From NCBI GenBank assembly GCA_950097015.1, contig CATNEN010000025.1, forward strand, positions 3,028,001 to 3,092,000: a DNA stretch of 64,000 bases. Direction: 5' to 3'. Shown here one piece after another: positions 42,258 through 53,241 of this stretch. The DNA is from Macrostomum hystrix. Its lineage: Eukaryota; Platyhelminthes; Macrostomidae. A program made the translations under genes and the position numbers. The notes beneath the pieces were generated by a model. That model made no database searches, was not told where the DNA came from, and worked only from the letters and a program-made list of their open reading frames with translations. The first letter of the stretch is position 1. The number at the start of each line of letters is the position of its first letter.

Positions 42258-43342
42258 GCATTCCGGACAACCAGAAAGGAAAAACTTGACTGCCTCAGCG
42301 CAGCACGTGCTTTTATATTTCTCAAAACCGAAAAACCCATCGATCGATAAATTTCAAACACTCGGTTTAATATTAAATATAACTCGTACTTACTGACATG
42401 TTTACTAATCGTAGCACGCACGCAACGCAAAAACAACGCACCCAAAATGGTGGTCCTGAAAGGGGCGTTTTAGGAGCGTTGTCCAATGTTAGAAAGTACA
42501 TAAATCAGACCTTTAGAATTTCGTGTGCAGTTTTGAGAAGTATTTTCTCACGTATCTGTGTGAAATTCTGAAATAAAAGTGCCATGGTTTTACCCAGGTA
42601 TATCGAGTTACCTGCTGGTGAACTTGCTGAAAGCTCGCTTGTCACAGCACTCGTAAGAATAACGGCTGCATCGCGTGCTAGGTGGGTAGGTGGCAAGCTA
42701 TTGAGCCTGATGCATCGAGTCGGGACTAGTTAAGCTGCTATGGTACAAGTAATATACTCGTACTCACAAAGCTGTGCATGATAATATTGACGTTTATTGA
42801 GTGCTAAGACACTGCCTTAATGAATTACAGCCAGGTGGGGCTGAACGCGTAGGACTTAAGGGAACTTTGCAAAGTACGAATAGGGAAAACAGGTAAACAG
42901 ATGAATATTATAGCTGTAGTTATTTGTCATTGCAAGCTATAAACTTTAAAATCTTCGACATCAGCTTCAATGCAACGATGCTAATTAACAAGCGCTTGAG
43001 AAGCACTGCTCGGTCGAGATTTTTTTAGGTCTACTTTCAGCTCTACAAAATAATCGCGCTTTTCTAACTACTCAATCAATAGTACATATGGTTTCTTTGT
43101 ACTTGTAGTAACCTATAACGTGACCTAGATTCTCTTTAGTCTGCAATAGCACAGAGCGGCTTATAAATCTTAAGGTTTTCATTTCGAGTCCAAAGACAGT
43201 TACGCAACAAAAACTTTTGGTTTAACTCGCCTAAAGAAACCGGAGTCCTCCACTGTTCTACTTCTCAAACTCCAACTCATTGTCTCCGGTCAATGTACTC
43301 GTTATAGTCGAATATAGCATGCAACTGAATTGCTCTCATTAA
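42258..43342. other. Spacer downstream of the GPCR gene
   Basis: Unique DNA between the minisatellite and the GPCR stop. TTTATT at 42793-42798 could be the minus-strand polyadenylation signal of the receptor gene, about 545 bases past its stop. No other gene recognised. Confidence 0.45.
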
Positions 43343-44451
43343 TTACAGCGGTGCAATCTGCGCGAACTTGCCGCTGAGGATTTTGCGCATCTCGCGTCGG
43401 TAAGCCGGCGAAGCGATGATGTACATGATGAAGTTGACAGTGTGGTTCAGATAGAAGAACATCTCTAGGCCGGTCTGGATAAACTCATTCTTTGCGTCGT
43501 CTGCCTGCGTAATCGTTGGCAGGCTCGGTCGCACGTTGAGAAAGGTGAAAAACGGCACCAAGAAGATTAGAAAGGCCACCGAGATGGCCAGGGTCAGGCG
43601 GATTGAGTTCCTCAGAGTCTGCTCCTGCTCATTGTCATTGCTGGAAGAGGTGACGAAGCGCTGCTTGATGCCCACAAACAGGAGACAGTTCATCACCAGA
43701 GTGACGCCGGCTGGCACGCAGGCAACGGTGGCAAAGGCTATGGCGTTGCGTACCGACCAAACGGCGAGCATGTCCGGCCCGGCCCAGCAGTACTGATCAA
43801 TCACTGTGCCGTTCACACTCACGTAGTTCACCTGCCGTGTGGTAAGCCAGGAATGGATGCTATGCTAGTAAAGGTTCTATTCATTCGATTGACGACGTTA
43901 TATATGAGCCCCCAGATGCACCTCAGGTACAAATTTGCCCGTACTGAGTGAGCGGCTGGTTGTTAGTACGAGCAAGTACTCGCAAGACACACCTGCAGTC
44001 CTACTAGCAGAATGGCATTCTTGGCCAACGCCAGGACTCCCAAGCCGGCTAGCACTGTCAGCGCCACCTTCCGTGTACACAGTCGTCGACTCCGTACCGG
44101 CAGGTAAAGCGCCAGCACTCGGTCCACCGAGACACAGGGCACCAACCAGACAGCCACGTCAGACACCATGTAGTTGACAAACATCTGCGCCTTGCAGCCA
44201 GCGTCCGTCAGGGCGAAGATGTCGACGTTTGAAACACCGAGAACGTAGTAGCGCCAGCACAGCGTGTGCACCGTGAGGGTGTCCGCCACGGCCAGCGCTC
44301 GCAGATAGTAGGAGGTGCTGGTGGTCTGCTTGGACAGATGCAGCAGCATGTAGGATAGGCAGTTGCCGATTGTTGATGCCGCAATCATCGGCAAGGTGAC
44401 CACGGCCAGAAAATGGCGCCTACTTTGAGCGATCAGCTCGGCTGCCTCCAT
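43343..44451 (-). CDS. Rhodopsin-class G-protein-coupled receptor, probably peptidergic
   Basis: Two exons on the minus strand, 44451-43993 and 43831-43343, join in phase 0 to 315 residues. Seven hydrophobic segments are visible. Hallmarks: N30 in helix one (STIGNCLSY); AVAD in helix two (54-57); C86 and C168 positioned for the extracellular disulphide; DRV at 110-112 in place of DRY, followed by LALYLPVRSRRLCTRK, much like the second loop of FMRFamide/myosuppressin-type receptors; and NFIMY (286-290) as the NPxxY equivalent, then a basic C-tail. NGT at 160-162 in the second extracellular loop may be glycosylated. The N-terminus is very short (about 13 residues) and the C-tail ends soon after helix eight. 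The ligand cannot be named from sequence. CCTGCAG lies 13 bases before the ATG, another acceptor-like site. Confidence 0.88.
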
Positions 44452-45339
44452 GGCTGTTTGTCACTGCAGGTTCCAGCTGGTTGAGAAACTTGCCAGCCTC
44501 TGGTGCGCCATTTTTATGCAGTTCGCAGATCCCTCGATTGCGTGAGTCGCTGCACCCACATGCGATCGGAACAAGCGCAGCTTAATGGAATCCAGGAAGT
44601 TAGGCTTCGCTTAACAGTCGTCTTTCTATAGGGAGTGGACTTTGTCAGTTCGGTGTCCGTATAGTTTCTGTCGAATGTTTTGTGGGTGAAAGAAGTCTGC
44701 GAAATGAGCCGATGGCATGCTAAATGTTCATCCATCCATGCCATGCAAAAATGTTCCGTGCCATGCAGAATCTGGCTTTGTTCATTTCCTCTTTGAAAAT
44801 TTTCAATTTCCTTAAAGTCTTGAATTTTCTGCTAAAACTCCTGTTAAAGACTCAAGCTCATCGAGTTGAAAGGACAGATTTCGAGTATGAAATTAGCTCT
44901 TGTTTGCTCAAATTAATCAATGGTGAAATAGTCGGACGGGCTTTCCATTTGATTAAACTATAATTAGCTACCTTGTTGTGAGACTGCAATTAAATACTCG
45001 AATAGTAATGAGCTTACCGTGAGCTAGGAGCCTGTCATTGTCGAAATTCGTTTAAAATATTCATTATTCCATGCTCTCTCGCATGACCCTTTTGTTCCCC
45101 ATTTTCATGCAGTTTTAACAGGCACTTTGCCATTGGTGATTACCAATACCAGCGCCTATAGGGCTCAAGATGCGATTGGCTCACTATCGATGACTCCCCG
45201 CTGCAGACCGCAGATTAAGCTAGCCTCTATAATGGTGTTGATCACCTAGTTTTAAGTTATAAGTACCTCCAGATAAGTTTCATCCCGAACAAAGTTATGT
45301 TTAGGTATTTTGCTTTGCCTCTATAGTTAACGAGATTCG
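44452..45339. other. Region upstream of the GPCR gene
   Basis: Unique sequence that should contain the receptor promoter. No motif is clear enough to call; no other gene is supported. Confidence 0.45.
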
Positions 45340-45425
45340 TAAACAAGGACACGTACGCAGACGCACTATCAAGCAGGTGTGTGTACATCAGCATAACTTT
45401 ATCTTCGGCAGGCCATGTACGAGCT
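45340..45425 (-). mobile_element. SINE-like family A fragment
   Basis: A short, diverged body fragment: ACACGTACGCAGACGCAC, CAGGTGTGTGTACATCAGC, then ACTTTATCTTCGGCAGGCCA, in the same order as the antisense A copies. Head and tail are missing. A full copy in the opposite orientation lies 210 bases away. Confidence 0.6.
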
Positions 45426-45638
45426 AAACTTACTTAATTTTTGTAGTGCTTCGGTTCACCCAGCTGAAAATATGTGATAGCAGAAAGCTGGGGTAGAAAG
45501 GGATCAGGGGCTCCATTCTAGGGCCTTGAGTTGACATCTCCTTTGGGTGATCTCATATAGCCCTGGTGTGCCACTGGCTTGACTAGATCAGGCCCAACTA
45601 TAGGTATAACCTTTGTTTTATTCTCTCTTAACCTTTCG

Positions 45639-45995
45639 GGGGTCGGTGGCAGAGCGGTTATCGCGTTTGCCTCTCGCACCGCGGTCCCTAAGTTCGATTC
45701 CACGGCGAGGCCACATTTTTGGGGCGCAGCCGCGGAGAGAAGGCTTTGGGGGCTTGTCGTGCAATTTACGCCCTTGAGGGCCAACCTCCAAGGCACAGTG
45801 AAGTGTACACTGCCTGACGATAAGAAACTCAGGCAGATGTACACACCTGTGTGAGTGTATGCCTGCGTACAGTATGTGTGCGTGTGTGCTCAGGAGTCAG
45901 CGAAATGGACAGTATTGCCTCCTCCCTGGCTGCGGGTCTAGTGTCACCAAATGATGTGCCATTGCCGCAGCCCTCCAGCAATTATTATTATTATT
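45639..45995 (+). mobile_element. SINE-like family A, best full-length copy
   Basis: Head: GGTCGGTGGCAGAGCGGTTA (A-box region) and CTAAGTTCGATTCCACGGCG (B-box region), recalling a tRNA with a long variable arm such as Leu or Ser. Body: GGGGCTTGTCGTGCAATTTA, CAAGGCACAGTGAAGTGTAC, GCAGATGTACACACCTGTGT, GTGTGCTCAGGAGTCAGCGA. End: GCCCTCCAGCAATTATTATT with at least five ATT units. Total about 355 bases. Confidence 0.9.
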
Positions 45996-46734
45996 ATTGG
46001 GTAAAAGCTTTAGCTAACCTTCGCCTTACGAAATTTCTAAAAACGGCAAGAACTTACTGATGTATGCAGTCTTTTTTGCCTATACAAGTACGCTAGCACT
46101 TATGCATTAAGCAGTAGTTAAGTACATACTCGCTGTACCTGACCGTGTCTAAGAGTTTAGCCCTCGTGCACAAAGATTTCATAAGTCTGTAATTTAATGG
46201 CATTCGCAAGATGAATATTTGTTAAAGTTAAGTTATTAAGTAAATTAAATTATTAAGACTTTGTCTCAGTCTTAGACAGCAACTTTTCTAGTGATCTCCT
46301 CGCAAATGTCAAATCTGGTCAATTCTGGTCGTTGATCTTTCTTTCGTTCAGCTCACTCAATCGTTTTCACCAGAAATCCCACTTCCCAAAATCCCATTTT
46401 CCCAGCGGCATTTCCTCTCCTTCTTCCTCTCTTTCCTAAAATTGACGCTTTTAGCTAAAGGCTAAAACTACAAATCATTATTATAGATGCATCTCCATAT
46501 TATCCTCTTATGATTGTGAATATCTCATTTTCACAGCTCTACGAAATTTAAGAGTCAAAAGTAATGAATGAATTTTGATTATCACTCGGAAGGCGTCACT
46601 TAACTGCCACTTGAAGTAGTACATCGTCGATCATTTATTTTGTTTTTCTCCATACACAAAATTCCGCTAGTAGTAGTTAGTAGCTAAGTAAGAGGAGCAT
46701 AAATGGTAAAGTGACTCACTGACTTACCGTTTCA
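45996..46734. other. Spacer without a gene
   Basis: Unique AT-rich DNA, no supported feature. Confidence 0.5.
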
Positions 46735-47757
46735 GTAGGGGAGACTATGAAGGACCAATAGAAGAGAAAATGGGGACCAGTGGAAGGGACAATAGAAAAC
46801 TTGAGACATAATGGTTAGGGAGGGCACAATGAAGGACAAATAGAAGGGAAAACGGATGACAAGTTTAAAGGACAATAAAGGACTACTTGAGAGAAAATGG
46901 TAACCGTTGGAGGGGACAATGAAGGACCAATAGAAGGGGCAACGGAGGACCAGTGCCCAGCGGAGGGGACAAGGGAGGACCAGTAGTGGGCACAATGGAG
47001 GACCAATAGTGGGTACAATGGAGGATCAATAGTGGGTACAATGGAGGACCAGTAGTGGGCACAATGGAGGACCAGTAGTGGGCACAATGGAGGACCAGTA
47101 GTGGGCACAATGGAGGACAAGTAGTAGGCACAATGGAGGACCAGTAGCGGGCACAATGGAGGACCAATAGTGGGCACAATAGAGGACCAGTAGTGGGCGG
47201 GCAATATGGAGGACCAGTAGTGGGCACAATGGAGGACCAGTAGCGGGCACAAGGGAGGACCAGTAGTGGGCACAATGGAGGACCAGTAGTGGGCACAATG
47301 GAGAACCAATAGTGGGCACAATGGAGGACCAGTAGCGGGCACAAGGGAGGACCAGTAGTGGGCACAATGGAGGACCAGTAGTGGGCACAAGGGAGGACCA
47401 GTAGTGGGCACAATGGAGAACCAATAGTGGGCACAATGGAGAACCAATAGTGGGCACAATGGAGGACCAGTAGTGGGCACAATGGAGAACCAATAGTGGG
47501 CACAATGGAGGACCAGTAGTGGGCACAAGGGAGGACCAGTAGTGGGCACAATGGAGGACCAGTAGTGGGCACAATGGAGGACCAGTAGCGGGCACAAGGG
47601 AGGACCAGTAGTGGGCACAATGGAGGACCAGTAGTGGGCACAAGGGAGGACCAGTAGTGGGCACAAGGGAGGACCAGTAGCGGGCGCAATGGAGGACCAG
47701 TATAGTGGGGACAATGAGGACCAGTAGTGGGCACAATGAGGACCAGTAGTGGGCACA
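46735..47757. repeat. 23-bp minisatellite
   Basis: About 37 good copies of a 23-bp unit containing GGACCAGTAGTGGGCACAAT between about 46930 and 47757, with a decayed zone (GAAGGACCAATAGAAG) from 46735. All three minus frames cycle through the same peptide (Cys-Pro-Leu-Leu-Val-Leu-His) because 23 is not divisible by three, giving ORFs of up to 315 codons that are pure repeat. Confidence 0.95.
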
Positions 47758-49064
47758 ATCAAGAAAAATAAACAAACTATGAGGACCAGAACATGTAGGT
47801 TAGGTGGCTAAACAAATAGTTATTTTGATGTGGAGTTTGTGATTAATTAATGTAAAACTGTTAGCACAGCATTTGGCAGGGAAGCACGCTTGATGAATTG
47901 CGTCAGACAGGTAAGAGAGCAGCTCCATGACAAGGCGATATCGGCCCCGCGTCAAGAAGGTGCTCCCCGCCATGGTCTGACAGGCATTGCTTTAAACCGA
48001 AAGCACTATTAGTACAGAATAACAACAGTAGCGAAGTAGACTCACGTATTTTATTTCGTATTAGAACAGACTAAGAGCCTGCTTGTATCAACTGTTTACT
48101 AAGCACTCATAAACAGGACGACAAATTGCCACAGTCTGTTCGTCTTAAAGCAAGACCTAGGTTTAGTGTAAATCGAATCTAACTAAACGGCTGTAATGTA
48201 AAAGAGAAACGAAAAGAAAAGAGACTTTATACTTATAGCGGGGACGAGAGCTAGCCTTCTAAATTAGGCGCATGAAAAATCGCTGCTTTATATACACACA
48301 ACAAATTTGATATAATTACCGGGAGGCCTCCGTTGAGGGCGGAGGGGGGTTGGTGCGAGTGGGGGTTTAACTCGCTCGCTGGTTGGTCTTTGCCGCGGAC
48401 GGCTAGGGAGGGGTAAAGAACCAAAATGGCACCCCCACCCCCCTCTTAAAATCACGAGGCTGGCGTTGAAAATGGGGTTGGAGTTGGGGGTGGGGTTGGT
48501 GTTCGATGTCGATAAAGACCAAAAAGCAAAGGGGCCAACGAAAAACGAAAACATGTTCAGCGGTGGGCCCTGCGTTATCTAACTTAGGAAGCCTAACTGT
48601 AAAATGTTAGCTTCAGATCCCTTCCCTAACCAAGTTAAAGCGAAAGGAGACGGAGATGAGTTGACAATATGGAATTCTATGGACTTTTAAAAGAGAGTGC
48701 CCATTTCTAATTTTTTTACAAGTGCGTCAAAATCTCCCACAGGGAAATCACGTGTTACATAAAAAACCCAGTTATGAATTTCCAAAGTCATTCACTCATA
48801 AACGAAACACTACATCTACATGTAATTATCGAGATGTAATGGAAGCATTGGCAAGATACACGAATCAAAATATAGCAACTGCACCGAGACTACATTTTGA
48901 GCAATAGGTTAATAGTACTTACTCTCTTTAAAACTATTATGTATTCACTATAGAATCTTCGTAATCGATCGTTTTAAAAAATTAACAAAATAATTAAAAC
49001 ACTTATAAGTCAAAGCAATTTTAGAATGATTTTTCGTTAAAAAAATGGTGCGAAATATTTGCTG
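47758..49064. other. Spacer with a G-rich patch
   Basis: Mostly unique. At 48320-48500 the + strand carries many runs of three or more G (for example GGCGGAGGGGGGTTGG and GGGGGTGGGGTTGG), with C runs between them. No gene recognised. Confidence 0.5.
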
Positions 49065-49316
49065 TATAGTGGTTAAGTGTCTGATTCATGACTTGTAGAT
49101 CGGGGGTTCGATTCCTAACCCCGCTGGTCTAATGTGTGGCCCTAGAAAAACCTTTAAATTAGTATTTATTCATCCAGGCGTTAAATCGGTACCCGCATTA
49201 TCTGGGGTATTCAGGATGGTTGGACTGAACAGTGTTCAATAGCTGCGGCTGTGCTTTTGTTTCCACATGTGGCCCTATTGGGGCAGGTGTAATAAATGAT
49301 TATTGTTATTAATATA
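49065..49316 (+). mobile_element. SINE-like family B, full-length copy
   Basis: Head: ATAGTGGTTAAGTGTCTGAT (A-box region) and ATCGGGGGTTCGATTCCTAA (B-box region). Body with GGACTGAACAGTGTTCAATA and GCTGCGGCTGTGCTTTTG. End: GGCCCTATTGGGGCAGGTGT, then AATAAATGATTATTGTTATT. About 250 bases, the cleanest B copy here. Confidence 0.85.
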
Positions 49317-50547
49317 AACATATAGAAAGTCCTATTTATCAGCATCCAGCCTCCAAAATATCATTCTACAGAAAATGGGTTTGAAGTGCTTTATTTTGTT
49401 CTGCGTTATACTAAAATGCAAAAGCGATATAAAATCAGAAGGATTAATCATTATCCAGAACTTCAAGTCAAAATAATTAATCAAAACACTGAACTGGCCC
49501 ATTTTGCAGGACACTATAGGGCAGACACAATTGTAGTTGATTGAAAGTATTCGCAATTGATTAATTATCTGGCGAGCAACTGTATGCTATATTTCAGAAA
49601 AAACTTCGATAGGTATATAAGGAGACAAATTTAGGCAAGAAAATAAAAGAGATTATGTTAAACCTGTGACGTTTAAAAAGTTGAAATAAAAGTCATGGTC
49701 TGGACTGAATCGAAAGATTTAACTATAGATGACTAATTTGACTTGGCTTGACTTTGATTTGACTTGATTTACAAATTGGTAAAATTCAAATAATTCAACA
49801 CAGACAATTGCAGCATAGCTTCCGGTTAAGGCTTTTGATCAACGATTTGCGATCTATGCTTTAGCAAAGCAGACCCTGTGGCACTATGCAAATTTACGTG
49901 TCGATTTATGCGCATTTTTAGAGGCTATAATGTTTCTATAGCGCTCCGCTTACCATAACGCTGAAACGCGAGCGAGTTTCACTCGACCCTTGAGCGGCGG
50001 GCATCGGGTTGCGAAGTATCTGTATATTGCTCCTTTGCAGCATTCTGCGAAATATAAACAAATATATCATTTTCGTCTTGATTGCTCTGAAAGATTCAAC
50101 ATTTCTAACCTGTATTTAGAAGTTGAATATTATTTTATGCTGTTCTGCATAAACAAAGTCAAGGCTCTGTGCCTCTTGGTGTTTGCGTCACACCGTGGGC
50201 CGGGCAATATGTAGATGTGCAACATAGGCACTCGCTTGCGCATGTTGGCTGAAATTGAACAGACAATCTGCTTCGCTCATGACACAGGATGTGAACGCAT
50301 TTGGCTTGCAGTGAGACGTAAAAGACACTGGCAGCAATGGCTCCACTATGCAGTAAGCCTTGCGTATTTCTTTTTGGCAAACAATTTCGTATAAACGGTT
50401 AGAACGAACATGCTTCTCAATATATACAAGCGAACGAGTGAAGAGACGCATAGCCCTATAAACCTACTACCCTATTACCCGATAGATACCTAGATAGATA
50501 GGTATCGATTGGGTACCTATAATAGGGAACTCAAAGGGTACCTTCCA
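49317..50547. other. Spacer without a gene
   Basis: Unique AT-rich DNA. An imperfect hairpin-forming stretch at 50470-50525 (CCGATAGATACCTA facing TAGGTATCGATTGG) abuts the next SINE-like element. No exon recognised. Confidence 0.5.
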
Positions 50548-50757
50548 TAATCTAGCTCGGTTTGGGCCAGATGTGCAGCCAGTGGCACAGCCCCAGCTAT
50601 TTTTGCGTAATTTCAGTCCACGGACTTGACAGTGCCTATCCATGTTCAGTTAGTGCCTTTTTACTCCAGAACAGAAATTGCTTCTCTTTCGACTAAGATT
50701 CGAACCTCAGACCTCTCGGTCAGAAGTCCGTAGCTCTAACCACTAGGCTACAGAAGC
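50548..50757 (-). mobile_element. SINE-like family B copy
   Basis: Minus-strand head with GTAGCCTAGTGGTTAGAGCT (A-box region) and GGTCTGAGGTTCGAATCTTA (B-box region), a body with AAGTCCGTGGACTGAAATTA, and an end with CTGGCTGCACATCTGGCCCA. The (ATT)n tail is absent. The head is the closest in the window to an intact tRNA-like sequence. Confidence 0.82.
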
Positions 50758-52312
50758 TCATGATTTATTGACTCGTGGTAAAGCAAGTCTCAGTTATGCA
50801 GCTGCAAATAATATAAATATCAAACATACTACGATAGGCTCGATTGTGAGTTTGAGATGTACGTATAATTAAAAAAGCCAGCATCCGCAGCAGTTAAGCT
50901 CAACCACTGTACGATGAGTACATTGCTGTAGCTTTCTTGATCACAAACAATTATATTCTAAATTTCTTGTCTATATACATTAGTATTATAATTAGCGAGG
51001 CCGTAGGTCACGCGCCATAGCAAGAGCCATTTGGAGAATGCGAAACGTTTCCCTTCCAAATATGCAGACCTTGTGCATAAATGCGCTCCCATCTGCGCTA
51101 AACACTGGTCGTCTCGCCCTTTTTGCGCAGCAATTCTGCAACGAAAGCTATTTATTGGTTAGCAACTGCAGGGGGTTTCACAAACTCGAAATTTCACAAC
51201 ACTGAAGGAACCTTTCTTTACAAGGCCGAAATTTCACAGCATCAAAAACTCAAATAGCAGCCACATCAAGCCACGTTCTTGTGAAGGTCGAAATTTTAAT
51301 GTAAAAAACATTTTCTGGTTTTTACGAGATTTCCAGCATTGGACGATGGCTGTCACTTAGCTTTGAGTTGTACTTCAATTTAATATTATATTGATTGGAA
51401 AGTATGCTCAAATACTGGTATTAGAAACGTCATAATACGAGCTCGTAATAATGCAGGTGATAATATTACAGGTTGTCACAAGGAGACACAAATTTTTGAT
51501 ATTATATGACTTCCTTTTCTATGGAGTTTTCGATGTTATGAAATTGCGAGCATGTGAAAGCAGCCCGATAGCAACGAGGCCACTGTCGGCTTTCAACAAA
51601 CTAACACTAGCTATAGACGTTTTAGCAGAAAAAACTGCGTCCCTTAATTCACCAATTCTTATGGAACCAATTCTAATGCCAGTCCGTGCATGGGTTCATT
51701 GCAGAGCGAGGCCATTCGGTCTTCTAGGTGGTGCGGTGTTGAGTTTCACTGGAGGCATTGCGCCAGTGCAGCAGGGTTCGCTTCATCTGCATGAAGTTGT
51801 TTGGGTGAGAATGGCTCACTGCGTTTGCTGCACGTGTGGGGGCTGGGCTGTTGCTTATTCATGAACTGAAAATTGATACTTCAAACTGCGTAACGCACCA
51901 ATGCACACCCTGCATGGGAGAGAACAGAGAGACAGACAGAACACACGAAAAGAAATAGAAAACTAAAGGAATGCGTTGCATGTTTGGTACGCCTGAAAAC
52001 TCGATACAAAATCCTGGCAAGATCGATGGCATTTTCAGCATCTGCTGCTGCTGTTTTAGTCATGACCTTGGCCTGATTATTGGGCCAGATTAATAAGATT
52101 GATTAACAATCTGAGACAAAATAGGCGGTCTTGTCTGACTCAGCAGGCGGTCGAGTCGCTGCAGTTCTCATTTTATCACGATACATTCTGGCATTTTCGC
52201 TTATAAAAACGTCAGTTTCCTATTCCGGAAAACTGTCTGGAAAACGGCATCAAGATTCCACTGACAAAGCTCGTATTTCCTTTCGTAAATAAGCCTGTTA
52301 CGCTGGCAATAT
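50758..52312. other. Spacer without a supported gene
   Basis: Unique DNA. A 137-codon ORF at 51451-51864 has no recognisable motif, domain or splice context and I do not call it. Confidence 0.5.
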
Positions 52313-52745
52313 GCCTCATCTCCATGACCCTTCAGCACTCTGACCAAATCTCCATGACCCTTCAGCACTCTGACTAAATCTCCATGACCTTTCAGCACTC
52401 TGACCAAATCTCCATGACCCTTCAGCACTCTGACCCAATCTCCATGACCCTTCAGCACTCTGACCAAATCTCCATGACCCTTCAGCACTCTGACTAAATC
52501 TCCATGACCTTTCAGCACTCTGACCAAATCTCCATGACCCTTCAGCACTCTGACCCAATCTCCATGACCCTTCAGCACTCTGACCCAATCTCCATGACCC
52601 TTCAGCACTCTGACCCAATCTCCATGACCCTTCAGCACTCTGACCAAATCTCCATGACCCTTCAGCACTCTGACCAAATCTCCATGACCCTTCAGTACTC
52701 TGACCTCATACCATGAACTTTCAGCATTCTGACCCAATCTCAATG
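52313..52745. repeat. 30-bp minisatellite
   Basis: About 14 copies of a 30-bp unit: ATCTCCATGACCCTTCAG followed by CACTCTGACCAA, with a GACCTTTCAG variant that recurs every fourth to sixth unit. Open on both strands only because the period is a multiple of three. Confidence 0.94.
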
Positions 52746-53241
52746 GACCCCTAGCAATCAGACTTCATCCTAATGACTCTTCAGTTCTTTGATATATGAC
52801 AGTATGCTATGACCGTATGACCGTTTGACCGTTTCGAACACCGACGTACTCCTGAAGACATACTTCAGTAATTAAGAATTAGATATATATTTGACGTAGG
52901 TCTGTTACACATTTAAAAGCAACAAACAGCTGGATAAAATTGACTCGCACTTTAACTGATCAACAGATTATTAAACATTAAATCAACGGTTGCAACGTTA
53001 AAAAATGAAACTTTTACTTGCTTTCATATTCAAAATACTCGGATGCAGTTTGCAATACTATTGTTGCCAAGCAGTGACATACGCGTTGCTTCATGCAATG
53101 CAAACTCACAAACTAAAAGTGGCAGACAACATGAAAATGTTTTTATAATAAGTCAAGTCTGCGCAGGCAGGTATTTTACCAATCAATTGCATCACGTACT
53201 GCACTCTTAGACACTGCAGAGGCCGTTAGCAGTTTACTGTA
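52746..53241. other. PDE9A 3' flank
   Basis: Unique AT-rich sequence downstream of the PDE9A stop on the minus strand. No clear minus-strand AATAAA close to the stop; no gene recognised. Confidence 0.5.

Noticed and set aside
40119..42396. Several ORFs of 140-257 codons on both strands
   Set aside because: 36-bp and 24-bp arrays; the reading frames are pure tandem repeat and coexist in multiple frames.
46735..47775. Three overlapping minus-strand ORFs of 249-315 codons
   Set aside because: The 23-bp array cycles the same peptide through all three frames; no coding signal.
50690..50757. Functional tRNA gene
   Set aside because: A-box and B-box-like segments are present, but the sequence continues into the family B body, and I could not fold a complete cloverleaf with paired acceptor stem. 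The other tRNA-like heads were treated the same way.
51451..51864. 137-codon ORF
   Set aside because: No recognisable domain, atypical mixed composition, and no neighbouring exon signals.
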